Assembly: GCA_008704415.1 (NCBI GenBank)
Contig: VXIS01000012.1
Coordinates: 62,001-126,000, forward strand
Origin: Sphaerosporella brunnea
Lineage: Eukaryota > Ascomycota > Pezizomycetes > Pezizales > Pyronemataceae
DNA: 64,000 nucleotides
Direction: 5' to 3'
The first letter of the stretch is position 1; every line of letters starts with the position of its first letter. Made by a program: the position numbers and the translations under genes. The notes under the pieces are model-generated. The model was not told the origin of the DNA, searched no databases, and saw only the letters and a list, made by a program, of their open reading frames with translations. Shown one piece after another: positions 52,141 to 63,949 of the stretch.

Positions 52141-52183
52141 TATTCACACAACAACCTTCATCGAAAAAATAAAATTAAAAAAA

Positions 52184-52481
52184 ATGCAGCGCTGTCGACA
52201 CGACTCATACGAGGTAGACCCCATGGCGAACGAGATCGATTGCCGTGTATTGCGGGTCCTGGCTTTTCTGAAGGACGAAGGCTTCCCGACAATCTCACCA
52301 TTTTTGGAGGCACTCTTCACCAGCGAGCATCATGGGTTAAGGACCCGAGTGGGGATGTTCTACGAGAAAGGTGGATTGAAGTCAACCATAAATGTAATGG
52401 TTCGAAACTTTCGGTTTGCAGTGGAGAAAAGGGCCATATCAGGGAAGACAAATGACTTAAAGTCATGCATTGGCGATGAGA
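52184..52481 (+). pseudogene. DUF6589 gene, N-terminal part, inverted
   Basis: The frame starts MQRCRHDSYEVDPMANEID and continues VLRVLAFLKDEGFPTISPFLEAL and VRNFRFAVEKRAISGKTNDLKSCIGDEI. It then runs into a copy of the MITE A end (CCGTATTATCTCACTTAAGAGTCACAC from 52484). Joined at the TA to the middle fragment, the coding reads ...IGDEI-VDLCIRIFQQ... without a frame break. This N-terminal piece therefore belongs to the minus-strand gene but now lies on the plus strand, flanked by inverted MITE ends. Confidence 0.75.
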
Positions 52482-52521
52482 TACCGTATTATCTCACTTA
52501 AGAGTCACACCTCTAATTGTA

Positions 52522-52987
52522 AGTTTGCTTCTTCTTCTAGGTTTCCAGATGTGTGAATCTTGATTACCCAAGCAAGTCACACATTGCGTAGTTATATTCG
52601 TCTTCGCTCGGCAATTCTTCTCCTGCCCTCGCCCTCTTCCCAATTCTTGAGACCACCTTCTTACTACTACTACCCCCCTTCTTACTACTACTACTGCTAC
52701 CCCTCCCCCGCGGGTCAATATAGGCTTGTATTCTGAGCTTTTATTTGCATCCTTCCGGCTCGCTGCCCGCTGCTTGCTGCTCGCTGTACAACCCACTCCT
52801 CCCGCTACCCTGACCATATATCGATATCCTGGTGCCTGATTCCTGGTTCGTTCGATCTCAGCATTGAAGCGGTTCTCGTTCAGGGCCTCTTGCTAACGTA
52901 ACATATCAGTGTTAGGAGCACGCCACGAGAACGACTCGGCGTTCACTTCCCGCAGGGCCAGCAAGCAAGTAAAGACTCGCTCCTGCC
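52522..52987. other. Upstream region of the next gene
   Basis: CT-rich sequence with CTTACTACTACTAC repeats (52655-52700), probably the leader or promoter of the gene at 52988. Nothing else is recognised. Confidence 0.45.
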
Positions 52988-53647
52988 ATGGTTCGTCGTG
53001 CGAGAAAGGGGCAGGCGTACCAGCCTCAGCCGATGTCTGAAGAAGCGATGTTGGCGTACCTGGATTCCATGGCTACCTTCCAAAACGTATTCTTCGGATT
53101 GGCGGCAACCCTCAACTTGCTTGAGCATACTCGCTTTTCCTCGGGCGGCAGCGGAGTAAGCGTCCACTTCGAAGGCAAGGTCGTGCCATCCTCGGAATTC
53201 GTTGCTATGCCCAACGTCGATGAGTGTGAAAAAGAAGGCCTCCTAGTGGAGACAGGACCGAACAAAGACCTGAAAAGCTTGCAAGAGATCAAATATGAGC
53301 TTGCGAGGGACTTTATTGAGCAGTTCCGGCAAACATTGGAAAGGATACCCGGTGTGATTGGTGTCAATTTTGCCAGCTACAGAAGGGGCGATGGAAGCAA
53401 GGTGATGTTCGTGGTTGAATTGGATGGAAAGCGCCACAGGTTCCCCGTCTCCGCCTGTCAGCAACAGTTGCTTTTGAGCCCCTTGGTCGACAAGCGGGCA
53501 TTCGGCTTTTCGGAGGAGCCGGAGAAGGGATTGGGCGTGATCGTGGAAATGAAAGAACGGGGCACCGATGTTGAGATCGTCGGAGTACCACCATCCCCGC
53601 CAACCAGTCCAGTCCCCTTCCCATCTTCGCCTCTCAGATCGGCTTGA
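52988..53647 (+). CDS. Hypothetical protein, 219 aa
   Basis: I do not recognise the family. The start MVRRARKGQAYQPQP has good context (CTGCCATGG). The sequence is globular with alternating helices and strands: a helix-rich part around MSEEAMLAYLDSMATFQNVFFGLAATLNLLE, then IKYELARDFIEQFRQTLERIPGV and FVVELDGKRHRFPVSACQQQLLLSP. It ends in a short Pro/Ser tail (PPSPPTSPVPFPSSPLRSA). There is no signal peptide, membrane segment or intron. It looks like a real cytosolic or nuclear protein. It lies between the transposon cluster and RPT1, so it could be lineage-specific. Confidence 0.65.
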   Translation: MVRRARKGQAYQPQPMSEEAMLAYLDSMATFQNVFFGLAATLNLLEHTRFSSGGSGVSVHFEGKVVPSSEFVAMPNVDECEKEGLLVETGPNKDLKSLQEIKYELARDFIEQFRQTLERIPGVIGVNFASYRRGDGSKVMFVVELDGKRHRFPVSACQQQLLLSPLVDKRAFGFSEEPEKGLGVIVEMKERGTDVEIVGVPPSPPTSPVPFPSSPLRSA

Positions 53648-55454
53648 TTCGGCTTCCGCCACAGCTGCTTGAATTCCGGTTATAGCGTTGAAAGGGATGA
53701 TGAGGCGTGGGGTGTTAGGACCAATAGGGGGAGTGTGTTCGTTACAAAGGTTTTTTTTGTTTGTTTCAATCATAATGTATTCGGCCGCTTGCGGCCATGA
53801 CATATGTAGAACAGAATCATCGCTACCCCTAGGCTTGGGGTCCTACTCTGGGGCCTGCTCCTCCGAAGGAAAGAAAATCAAGGAAATCGCAAAAAGTGTA
53901 CAGAAAGGACAGTGTTTCACCCCCTCTTCAACCCCGCACGTCCGGAGCCCGCTGCTCCCTCTCCTCCCCCTTCCCCTTCCCCTTCCTCTTCCCCTTCTCC
54001 TTCTCCTTCTTACTGCCCCCCTGGGGTTTGCGCGTTGTGCGTGGCTTGGTGTTGCTCGCTACTCCTCCTATGTAGAAGTTGAAGCACACGGCTCCGTCAC
54101 CGGCCACTTGGGCCCAGGACGGGACGCTCTTCCCGGCTGACTGTGCCGCAGTGCGGCCCGAGGGCCGCCTGCGCTTCTTTCTCTCAACCTTCTTCCATCC
54201 CTCTTTCGCCTCAGCCTCATCGCGGGGGGCGGACAGGGCTGGTGCATCTCGCGTGTCAGGCGTTGGGCGCACCGGGACCAGTGCGTCGCTCGGCCCTGCA
54301 TGCTTCGAATGCATCAGGGAGGGGGGGAGATCTCACGTGCGTGCTTTGTCGGTTTCTGCGCCGGGCTAGGCGGCCCGGAGCGCTTACGTTTCGACTTTGT
54401 CGCAGCAGGTGGAGCTGTCGGCGTGTCCGCCACCGTCGTTGCGGGCGGGGGCGGGGCTGCGGACACCGTCTGGGTGGCAGAATTGGCGACCCATGGCGGG
54501 GGCAACGTCTGGGTCGCCCCGTGTGATACCGTCGTAGTTACAAAGGTGTAAAGCGCGCCATCACACATTTAGCAGACAAAGTAATTTAACCACACCAAAA
54601 TTTAGGCGTACGGTACACTTAAAAGTGAGTCCCAGGGAGAGTGGCTTACCCTTTGACAAAAAGATGTAAATTACACCTTGTGAAAAGGTGTAAAAGAGTG
54701 TCACTCACGGGGAGAAAAAGAGGGGGGAGTTTGGGGAGAGGACTTTGTGAGATGTTGGCGATCATCAAGAGCTCCCTCATGAAGAACCCAGGAAGGACGT
54801 GCAGCGCACGTCCACCTTGTCTGGGGATTGATCGGAGCCATGAAATTCCTATTTTTCAAATCTGACCGGCAACTCTGACCCCCCCATCGCCGAAACTCCA
54901 ACCGTCGCAGCTGTAGAGCCCAATCTACTTCTCACCACCGTGGTCGTGACGCTTCCGTGAACATCGTGAGAATCAACGTCATTCGTTTGCTCGCGGAGTC
55001 ACTCAACATCACTTTCATGACATCATGGCCACCATCGACGTGATTTTTGTTTTCCTCGTCATCTTCCAGAGGCATACGCAGTGCGGTTTACTGCGCGTAG
55101 GGTGTGTTGGTTGAACTTACACCTTTTCATAAAGGTACGGAAAATCAGGTCGAAATCCCCTTTTCCGGACGTTTGTCAGAACACACAATACTCTACAAGC
55201 AATCAATCATCAGGGAACGCCCCAGTTATCAAACAACAGTCGACTTCAAAAGACGGGGAGCACGCGACATCGTTGCACAGACACAAAACAACCACATGAA
55301 CAGAAGAGCACAAAGTAAATTACTAGAATACGGCACTGCAGGTAGGCGGGCATGTAAGAGGTAGGTCGGTAATTTACAGGAGGCCATCCATCATTCGTTA
55401 TCCAATGGCCACGATTGCCATTCGTACCCCACTGGTCAAAACGTCTATTCCTCT
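53648..55454. other. Region with a possible LINE ORF1-like fragment
   Basis: Minus-strand frames at 54314-54568 and 53928-54314 read as one broken protein. A Pro/Ala/Thr-rich part (ATKSKRKRSGPPSPAQKPTKH) shifts frame to GWKKVERKKRRRPSGR and VPSWAQVAGD. The composition resembles the gag-like first ORF of fungal non-LTR elements, but I see no zinc knuckle, so the call is weak. Short inverted words TTACACCTT/AAGGTGTAA recur near 54543, 54668, 54682 and 55117. A CCCCTTCC tract spans 53950-54015. No other gene is seen. Confidence 0.3.
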
Positions 55455-57097
55455 CTAGTTGTACTGCATGTACCTGGCCGTGGAGCTGAACTTGAGGTTG
55501 CCCTTGATCACCTTCTCCACAGCGGCAAGGAAATCCTTCTCGTTTGCCACCTTCCGTCGAGCACGGATGGCAAACATGCCTGTGAGCGAGTTGTCAGTGG
55601 TGATTAATGAAAGTGTCAGAAGAAAAGTGGACGTACCAGCTTCCGTGCACACACTCCGCAGCTCGGCACCTGTGCTGTTGGGACACAGCCGGGAGATCAA
55701 CTCCCATCTGATGTCGCGCTCGACGCTCATGCTCTTGGCGTGAATCCTCAAAACGTTCGCACGACCCTCCAAGTCGGGCAAACTAAACTCGACTTTTCGG
55801 TCAATACGGCCAGGACGGAGCAGAGCAGGGTCCAAAGTGCTGGGTCTGTTGGTGGCGAACATGACCTTGATGTTTCCTCGAGGATCGAAACCGTCCAGCT
55901 GGGTGATGAGCTCCAACATGGTTCTCTGCACCTCGTTGTCACCTCCGGCGCCGTCATCGAAACGGGCGCCTCCGATGGCGTCAATCTCGTCGAAGAAGAT
56001 AATACACGCCTTCTTGGTGCGCGCCATCTCGAACAGCTCACGGACCATGCGAGCTCCCTCTCCGACATACTTCTGCACAAGTTCCGAACCAATAACACGG
56101 ATGAAGGTGGCGTCGGTACGGTTGGCGACAGCACGGGCACAGAGAGTTTTTCCTGTTCCCGGGGGTCCATACAGCAGGATACCCTTCGGAGGGTCGATAC
56201 CCAGATTTACGAACCGTTCTGGGGATAGCAAAGGCAGCTCGACGACCTCGCGGAGCTTCTCGATCTGCTCCTTGCATCCACCAACATCTCCATAGGTGAC
56301 ATCTGGCTTCTCCTCCACCGTCATCATAGTGACGGATGGATCGATTCTGGGCGGCAAAGGTAGCAGGATTTGGTACTTCTGGCGATCAACACTGGATATC
56401 ATTGTTTCATAAGTAAATGGAGAGCGCCGCAGTTAAGTGCTATACTCACCCAACTCTCATGCCCTCCTCTATATCGGTCGGCGAAACGCGCTCTCCCAGG
56501 TTCACGACAAACTTCGCGATCTGCTTGACGTTGATAATGTACTTTGCTTTCTCCGGATCGTCTGCGCTCTGGATGATCTTGGTACACCGGGCAACCTGGA
56601 GGGGCTGCTCGTCCTGCATGCGTTGCTTGTCCGCCGCGATGTCCCATAGATGTGGTGGTGCCAAACCAGTGTCTGATTCCTGTTGGGAATATCAGAAAAA
56701 GCTATAGTAGACATGTGCTTACGTGTAAAGTACCTTGACGCCTGCGCTGTGTTAGCAATGGTCAGAATGATCCATGTCATAGCTGCACATACCAATCTTC
56801 TCGTTGATCTTCTGCTGGAGTTCCTTGAGCTCCTTTTCGACGCCCTTCAGTCTCGAAGTGTATGGCGCCGCACCGTAGGTCTTGAGAACTTGGATATCAC
56901 TGTTGTAGAACACAATGGATGAGCAACCAAGTTCTCCTCGAGATTCCATCACTCTCTTCATCGCCGCCGGTTCCAACGACAATTCTAGGTGGGTTCACAT
57001 ACTCTTCTGATAATGGGACAATCTTCTTCTCTTCCTCCTCCTCGTCTGCGAACTTCTTGGTGTACTTCTCCCAGTTGCTGCCGGTGGCGCTCGGCAT
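55455..57097 (-). CDS. RPT1: 26S proteasome ATPase subunit RPT1
   Basis: One of six AAA ATPases in the proteasome base, unfolding substrates and opening the 20S gate. There are six exons in gene order: 57097-57003, 56899-56793, 56741-56734 (8 nt), 56679-56450, 56391-55637 and 55579-55455. All introns are GT-AG (51-103 nt) and the frames close to 439 aa. Splicing gives [18 protein letters not shown], then [30 protein letters not shown]. Seen: N-terminal coiled coil, OB-type segment VARCTKII, Walker A GPPGTGKT, Walker [12 protein letters not shown], the region of homology [21 protein letters not shown], and C-terminus STARYMQYN. The start [12 protein letters not shown] matches the family. It is complete and conserved. 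Confidence 0.95.
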
Positions 57098-57553
57098 GTC
57101 TGGCGGTGTGTGGGGATGTATCGGCTCGAGAAAGCTGGTTATTGACAAAGAGAGGTGCGGAGGTTAGGTTACAGTGGTGTGGAGTAGGCCCGCGGTGGCG
57201 ATGGATGGAGGAGTTGATGGACGTTGATGGAGAGTTGGACCTCGCGTTGCTGCTTGGGAGCTGTTGTTCACCAAAAGGTGGCGGCTTGAAGCAGCTCTTG
57301 CATGACGCTAAGCAGAGCCGCATTCTCAGTTTGACGCCCAGTCAACGAATTTTGGGTCACAAGACAGGCACAGGCACTTCAATGACTTCAATTTTCGATG
57401 ACGCGAGCAATTCACATAGGTATATCTGATTAGGGATTTCCGGGAATGCCTCTGCCCGGCGTGCTTCGGATTGTCGACGATTGACACAGATTATTTACAC
57501 ATCCGTCTACCATGGAGGAACTGTCTCATTTATGGAAACACACTCAAGCAATT

Positions 57554-58232
57554 CTACTCCTGGGGCTTGGCCTTAAGTATCAATGTTAGCTCGGACTCAT
57601 GGATTGGGCGGTAGTTGTTAGGAGAGCATCCTACCTTCTCCACGCCAGGTCCTCCAAGAGCCTTCTCCAATCCGTGGTGGGGGAAAGTCCGCGGAACAGC
57701 GGGCTTGTCGGGGTAGAACATGTAGACGACACCACAAAGACCAAGCACGGTCGCGATGAAGGCGCAGACCTGGAGAGCACCCTTGCCGGGAGTGGTCCAG
57801 GTGTACACCTCTGGCGACAGACGACCGAGAATATCGTTATCCTCGTGAACCTACATCAAGCCGTCAGGAGCGCCATCGCTGGGAGGAGCAAATAACAGAG
57901 TTATCTCACCGCCTCGCCGAAGTTGCGGCGCTCCTGCTTGTCCCACCAGTCACCGTACGGGTCTCTGAACTGGCGCTTCTCGGGAGGGGGGTTGACGTAA
58001 CCGCCATTCTACACGTGGATTCAATTAGCTCTATAGCAGGGTCGTACAGCAAGAGTGTACCGACCATTCCAGGGTCAGTGGCATCGTTGTGCATCGGGTA
58101 ATACTCGGGATCCAGAGGCGCAGTGGTGGGCTTTCTGGGGAAACCGACGATGAACGAGCGAGTGGAGGCGGCGGGGATGATGCGGGCTTGTCGGACAAGC
58201 GGCCGCGCGACGGCCAATCGTTGAGCGAACAT
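57554..58232 (-). CDS. Complex I NDUFB8/ASHI-like subunit
   Basis: Accessory membrane-arm subunit of mitochondrial NADH:ubiquinone oxidoreductase. Exons in gene order are 58232-58065, 58008-57910, 57850-57635 and 57571-57554, giving 166 aa. The N-terminus is a mitochondrial presequence (MFAQRLAVARPLVRQARIIP). Then come PLDPEYYPMHNDATDPGM, GGYVNPPPEKRQFRDPYGDWWDKQERRNFGEAV and HEDNDILGRLSPEVYTW, a single membrane helix (ALQVCAFIATVLGLCGVVYMF), and YPDKPAVPRTFPHHGLEKALGG. The last intron (63 nt, GTAGGA...GCTAAC...TTAAG) is in frame, so reading through it would add 21 residues; the last exon encodes only AKPQE. Divergent from SWR1. Confidence 0.85.
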
Positions 58233-58830
58233 CTAGGGTTGCCCCGCGCGGTGTTAGCAACAGGGAAAGCACCACACCCGAGATACGCAATCCGGGGATC
58301 AAAGCAGAGTTGAGTATCACCGCTTGCTTGCCGATGCTGTGACGGTTCTGTGAGGCGGATTCGTTTTTTGCTGGCGGCGGGGAACCGGGCCTGGATGTCT
58401 GTCGGCGATAGAGATAACCACTGGTTGGCCTTGGTTCGTCGACGTTCGTGTTGCGTTTCGTTCTTCTGTTCGGCGGGAACTGCGGTGTGGTGGAGAAGCC
58501 GAAACGATGGCACCCAGTTTACCATGCGACTAAAACGGGCAAGCGTGATTGGATCGGGGGCTGATGACAGATGACAGCGCAAATGGGTTGGACAGTGCTC
58601 AGAGCGGCCGCATCATCACCAAATTCCTCTCAACGACCCAGAGGACCAACGCCCCATTGAATATCTCCGCAACCACGCCCGTTGCCAACTTCAAACTTCG
58701 TGTGCGGACTCGCCGAATCCAAGCCTTTCTGTGGCTACCAATATCTCCCATGTTAACTTAGATTTCACCGAACAAGCACGACCACTTGCGCCTCAGACCC
58801 ATACAACTTTCCGTCTGTAAAGCTGTTGGG
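58233..58830. promoter_or_regulatory. Shared upstream region of NDUFB8-like gene and SWR1
   Basis: This is a 598-bp interval between divergent starts. No gene lies within it. I cannot name individual sites with confidence. Confidence 0.5.
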
Positions 58831-61800
58831 ATGCGAAACACGCGAAGACGCTCAGGAGAGTCTGCCTCGCAAGGTAATCAATATCTTTTCACTTTGTTTG
58901 CCCCCAAGATCGGAAAAAGAGACCTGTTGTTCGATGGATGCTAACTGGCAACCTTTTTTTTCTGCCGTCTTAGAGAATGGCCACACTCAACACCAGGCTA
59001 CTGCCGAGTCGAATGATGCGAGTCTTCCGGCAGACGCGCCGCCCGTGACAACAAATGACACCAAAAAACCGTCGTCCAAGAAAAGAAAGCTCGACGAATC
59101 CCCACCATGGAAGAGCGCCACAACCCAGACTCCCACAGCTTTCATCATAGACGGACGGCGGAAATCTGGCCGCACCAACATCATTCCCCCCGAGTTCTTA
59201 GCTCTCTCGGAAACATCTCCAACACGCGAGAAGAAGCTAGCTGCGCAGCGACAGGCAGCTGCTGAGAAGCTGCAACAACAGCAGAAGCATGACGTATCTT
59301 TTGCGCGAAATGCTTCTCGCTCGGCTTCAAAGGCATCTGCGAATAGACCTCAAACAAATGGGAAAGCTCGTAACGCGTCTCCGTCCCGTACAGCAAGTCG
59401 CAACACGAAGACCCCGACAAAGTCTGCAAATGCAACACGGTCCCCATCCCATAAGAAATCTGCGCCGCTTTCGCGGGCTACATCGAAGACGACTCCAACC
59501 AAAACCCCCGCCTCTAGACTGAAACCTAGTCCAGCCGTTGGCACCAGAAAAAGCACCCGCGCTTTGAAGAAAGCCGTAGCAGCGGCGGAAGAAGAGCTCG
59601 CCGACTCCAAATATGACGCCTCTGCGAATGGGTTGTCAGACGATGCTTCAAGTTTCGACACGGATGGGGAAATGGAGGTGGGACCCGATACGCCGGCACC
59701 GAAACTCAGGGTGAAGTTCCGGATACCAAAACCCGTGATCACCAACCCCGCCCATATTCCCCCACCGAAGCCATTTGCGTCATTCGAAGAATTCCTGAGA
59801 CAAGAGGATCTAGATCGCGACGAGGCATTACTACGAGAGGCGGAAGAAAAGGCACGAGAAGAGGCAGAGATTCGGAACAGGATTGAGCACGAGGCTCGAT
59901 TTGGTGTCTTGACGCGTGAAAATTGCTCCTTATTTCTTCCGGAGAAACAATTGGAACCTGATCGTCAATATGGACACCATGACCACCTGGTCGCCCATGC
60001 GCTGAACTTCCGCAAGTTAATGTTCAAGGAGAAAAAAGAGCACCAGGAGCTCATGAAAAAGCGAAATGCTGCTCTCATGGCCGAAATCAAGAGCAGGCGA
60101 CCGAGAACCAAAGAGGAGATTGAGCGAGAGCAATATATTGAGAACCGAAAACTCTTCAAGGAGCAAATTGCCCAACTCCGCCGCAAATGGGACGAAGTCA
60201 TGAAGGCAAGCACTCGATCCTCAAACTCTGGATTGCGACTAACCCATCTCACAGGAGGTAGATAGAAGGAGAATACAGCGCGCAGAAGAAGAGCGTCGGC
60301 AGGCTGGCAAGGAGCACCTTAAGCAGATGCTACAGCATTCAACCCAGTTGCTCGATGCTCGCCGCGGCGATAGGCCGGATTCCGTAATCTCTGAGATGGA
60401 TGCTGACGATATGGCATCCGGCGATGATGGGGAGGCTGATGAGGAATTGATAGACGAGGACAACATGACATCCGACTCGGAGTCCGAACCTGATGACCAA
60501 GATGACGACGCGAATCTTACTGTGGAGCAACTAAAGGCCAAATACGCCGCATTGGGGAGCTCAAACTCGAAGCTGGCCAAAGAAAATGGCTGGGACGGGA
60601 TGGAAATCGATGATGACGGTCAATTGTCGGATCAAGAACCCATGTCAGACGTTGATATGCTCGACGAACGTATCGTAAACGGAGTTCATGACATAAAGGC
60701 AATTCCTGAACTGGAAGAGGTTGACGACATTCTCATGGACGACAGTGATGATTCTATCGATATGGAAGATGAGGATGATAGCGAAGGCGAAGTTGATCAG
60801 GAGGAGGAGGAGGATGATGAGGATGAAGAGGACGAAGCAAACACCGGGCTGCTGGGCTTTTATGGTGGGGTAGGCGGACTGGCTGAAGCAGATTTATTAG
60901 ATATTTCCGATGACGATGACGATGACGAGGTTGCGTTGGTACAAACTGGACGCAACACGGAAGAATCGGAAGAGGATGACATCGTGGAGACAGAGGAAGA
61001 GACGGCCAGGGACGAACCGGAAACAATGGTGACAGAAGAACCCCAAATCGTGGAATTGGAAGAGGACGGCATCACACCTAAGCCTTCCGACGAGGTGCCT
61101 ACTACAAACGGCACAAAATGTACGTCTGATGAAGCAGAGACGGCAACATCTGCCTCGCAAGTTGACGCCAAGGAAGCCGCCCTTCAGTCATCGCCAACGA
61201 CATCAACCGAAGCGACACCAGCTCCTCAGCCTGTCATAAAAACACCAATTCCTTTCCTTCTACGAGGTACCCTGCGTGAATATCAACATTATGGATTGGA
61301 CTGGCTCGCTGGGTTGTACGCAAACCACACGAACGGGATTTTGGCAGACGAGATGGGACTTGGGTATGACTCCTGTCAATGCCATCTCGAGAACATCACT
61401 GATCAAGCCTCAGGAAAACAATTCAAACCATTGCTCTGCTTGCTCATCTCGCGTGCGAGAAGGGAGTCTGGGGGCCCCATCTTATCGTTGTCCCAACCAG
61501 TGTCATGCTGAATTGGGAAATGGAGTTCAAAAAATGGGCGCCTGGCTTCAAGATTCTAACCTACTATGGAAGCCGAGAACAGCGAGCCGAAAAGAGGAAA
61601 GGTTGGTTCGACAATAACCTGTGGCACGTTTGCATCACCTCTTATCAGCTTGTCCTCCAGGATCAGGTTACGTTCAAACGGCGGAATTGGCATTACCTGA
61701 TTTTGGATGAGGCTCATAACATCAAGAACTTTCGTTCTCAGAGATGGCAAACCCTCCTGAACTTCAAATCCGAGGCTCGTTTGCTGTTGACCGGCACTCC

Positions 61801-63949
61801 ATTGCAGAATAACCTCGTAGAGCTATGGTCTCTATTGTACTTCCTCATGCCGTCTGGAACTACAAGCTTGCCAACAGGGTTTGCAAACCTAAACGAGTTT
61901 CAAGAATGGTTTGCACATCCGGTGGAACAGTTGATGGAGGGAGGTCGTGAAGGAATGGACGCGGAAGCAAAAAATACCGTTACGAAGCTCCACAAGGTTT
62001 TACGCCCTTATCTATTGCGTCGACTCAAGGCCGATGTGGAAAAACAAATGCCGGGAAAGTATGAACACATCGTATATTGCCGATTATCCAAGCGGCAGAG
62101 ATATCTCTACGATGATTTCATGTCTATGGCAAAGACTCGAGAGACGTTGGCCTCCGGCAACTACCTGTCGATCATCAACTGCTTAATGCAGTTGCGTAAG
62201 GTCTGCAATCACCCGGATCTCTTCGAAACGAGGCAGATTGTCACATCTTTTGCGATGCAGAAGTCAGCAGTGGCAGATTATGAAATCAAAGATTTGCTTG
62301 TGAGGCGACGGTTAGCGAACAAAGATCCCTTCAATGCTTCCTTTAGCACAGACTTCCTGGAGTTCGTGGGCCTAGTACCCGCCAAGCACAACAACCTCAC
62401 AAGGCGGCATGCTAATGAGATACGGATCCTTTCTGCCACGGAACTTCTACGAGAGCACTATCAAGAGAAGGTGGCCTCGACTGAACCCGTTGAACCAGAT
62501 TTCTCGACGATTGCGGGGAACTCCCGGTACATGAAGTATCAATCGGAGCTTTCACATCTCGACAAACTGAAGTCGTGTGTGGAATTGAATCGGATACGAA
62601 CACATTATCAGCCCTTGTGCGACAACGATCTCATCGAGGTGTGCAGTCAGAACGTTTCTATCAGTCCGCTCAAAACGAAGCCACGCAAGCGAAATCAGAT
62701 CACGGAATGGTTCATGAATTCGTCCGAGATTATCCGCAGCATGATACCCACTCTTGCGGAACGCTCCGACTCATTGGAAACAACAATCACCAAGTTTGGT
62801 TGCATTACTCCTGCTGTCGTCGCTACCGATATGCCACAAATAACTCTCGGGGAACAAGGTGTTGACTTGGTCCATCAATGCCGAGAGAAATACCCCTTGG
62901 ACTCATTCCATCAAGCCCGGATACGGCTGTCAATAGCCTTCCCTGACAAACGATTGCTTCAATACGACTGTGGTAAACTGCAGAGACTAGATGCTCTCCT
63001 ACGAGAATTGCAAGCCGGTGGTCATAGAGCCCTGATCTTTACGCAAATGACCAAAGTTCTAGATATTCTAGAGCAGTTCTTGAACATCCACGGTCACCGG
63101 TATTTACGACTAGATGGAGCCACGAAAGTGGAGCAGCGTCAAGCCCTCACCGATCGGTTCAACAATGATACCAGGATTCCAGTATTCATTCTGTCTACGC
63201 GTTCGGGTGGTTTAGGCATCAACCTGACCGGTGCCGATACTGTCATCTTCTATGACCTGGACTGGAACCCTGCGATGGACAAGCAGTGTCAAGACCGTTG
63301 CCATCGTATCGGCCAAACTCGTGATGTCCACATCTATCGTTTCGTTTCCGAATACACCATCGAGTCCAACATTCTGCGGAAATCGGATCAGAAGCGGATG
63401 CTCGACGATGTTGTCATCCAAGAGGGAGATTTCACCACCGATTACTTCAACAAGCTGACTATACGCGATATGCTTGGAGATGATGTCGTGGATGAACTTC
63501 AGGCTGTGGAGGATAAACCAATCCTTCCCGTCGAAAACATGGAGAAAGCCCTTGAAGCCGCGGAAGACCTTGAGGATGTCGCAGCGGCGAAAGTGGCCCA
63601 AAAAGAAGTTGTTGACACCGATGTGGCGGACTTTGCTGAGAAAGGAACGCCTCAAACACCAGCTGCCAGTAAGGATGCCAGCACACCTAGGGAGATATCC
63701 GTGCCGGCAACCACTGCTGCGCCTACTCCGAAGGGGACGGCGACTCCGAGGGAAACGTTTTCTGAGCTCGATGTCAACAAAGGGCTAGGCCACGACATCT
63801 ACGGGGAAGGCTGGGGCAGGATAGATCGGGAACCGGAGCACATCGACGAGTACATGATACGATACACGGAATGGGAATTGATTGATGTGCCAGTAGTCAT
63901 ACCCGATAAGAGCAAGCGGAAGAGGAGCAAGAAGGGGAAGAAGTTCTAG
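58831..63949 (+). CDS. SWR1: SWR1, ATPase of the H2A.Z-exchange complex
   Basis: Catalytic subunit of the SWR1 complex, which swaps H2A for H2A.Z in nucleosomes. Four exons: 58831-58873, 58974-60205, 60255-61363 and 61414-63949; predicted 1639 aa. I start at 58831 ([14 protein letters not shown]) because a clear intron (GTAATC...GCTAAC...CTTAG) joins it in frame to ENGHTQHQ. The second intron has a GC donor (AAG|GCAAGC...CACAG), joining KWDEVMK to EVDRRRIQR. The third restores [18 protein letters not shown]. Seen: Lys/Ser-rich N-terminus, HSA domain (residues ~355-460), long acidic stretch, ATPase lobe 1 with Walker A and LDEAHNIKN, the long insert typical of INO80/SWR1, lobe 2 ([46 protein letters not shown]), and basic tail [13 protein letters not shown]. 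Confidence 0.95.

Noticed and set aside
54314..54568. Separate plus/minus genes in the Pro/Ala-rich stretch
   Set aside because: Only one frame pair looks protein-like, and it is broken and lacks a zinc knuckle; kept only as a weak LINE ORF1-like note.
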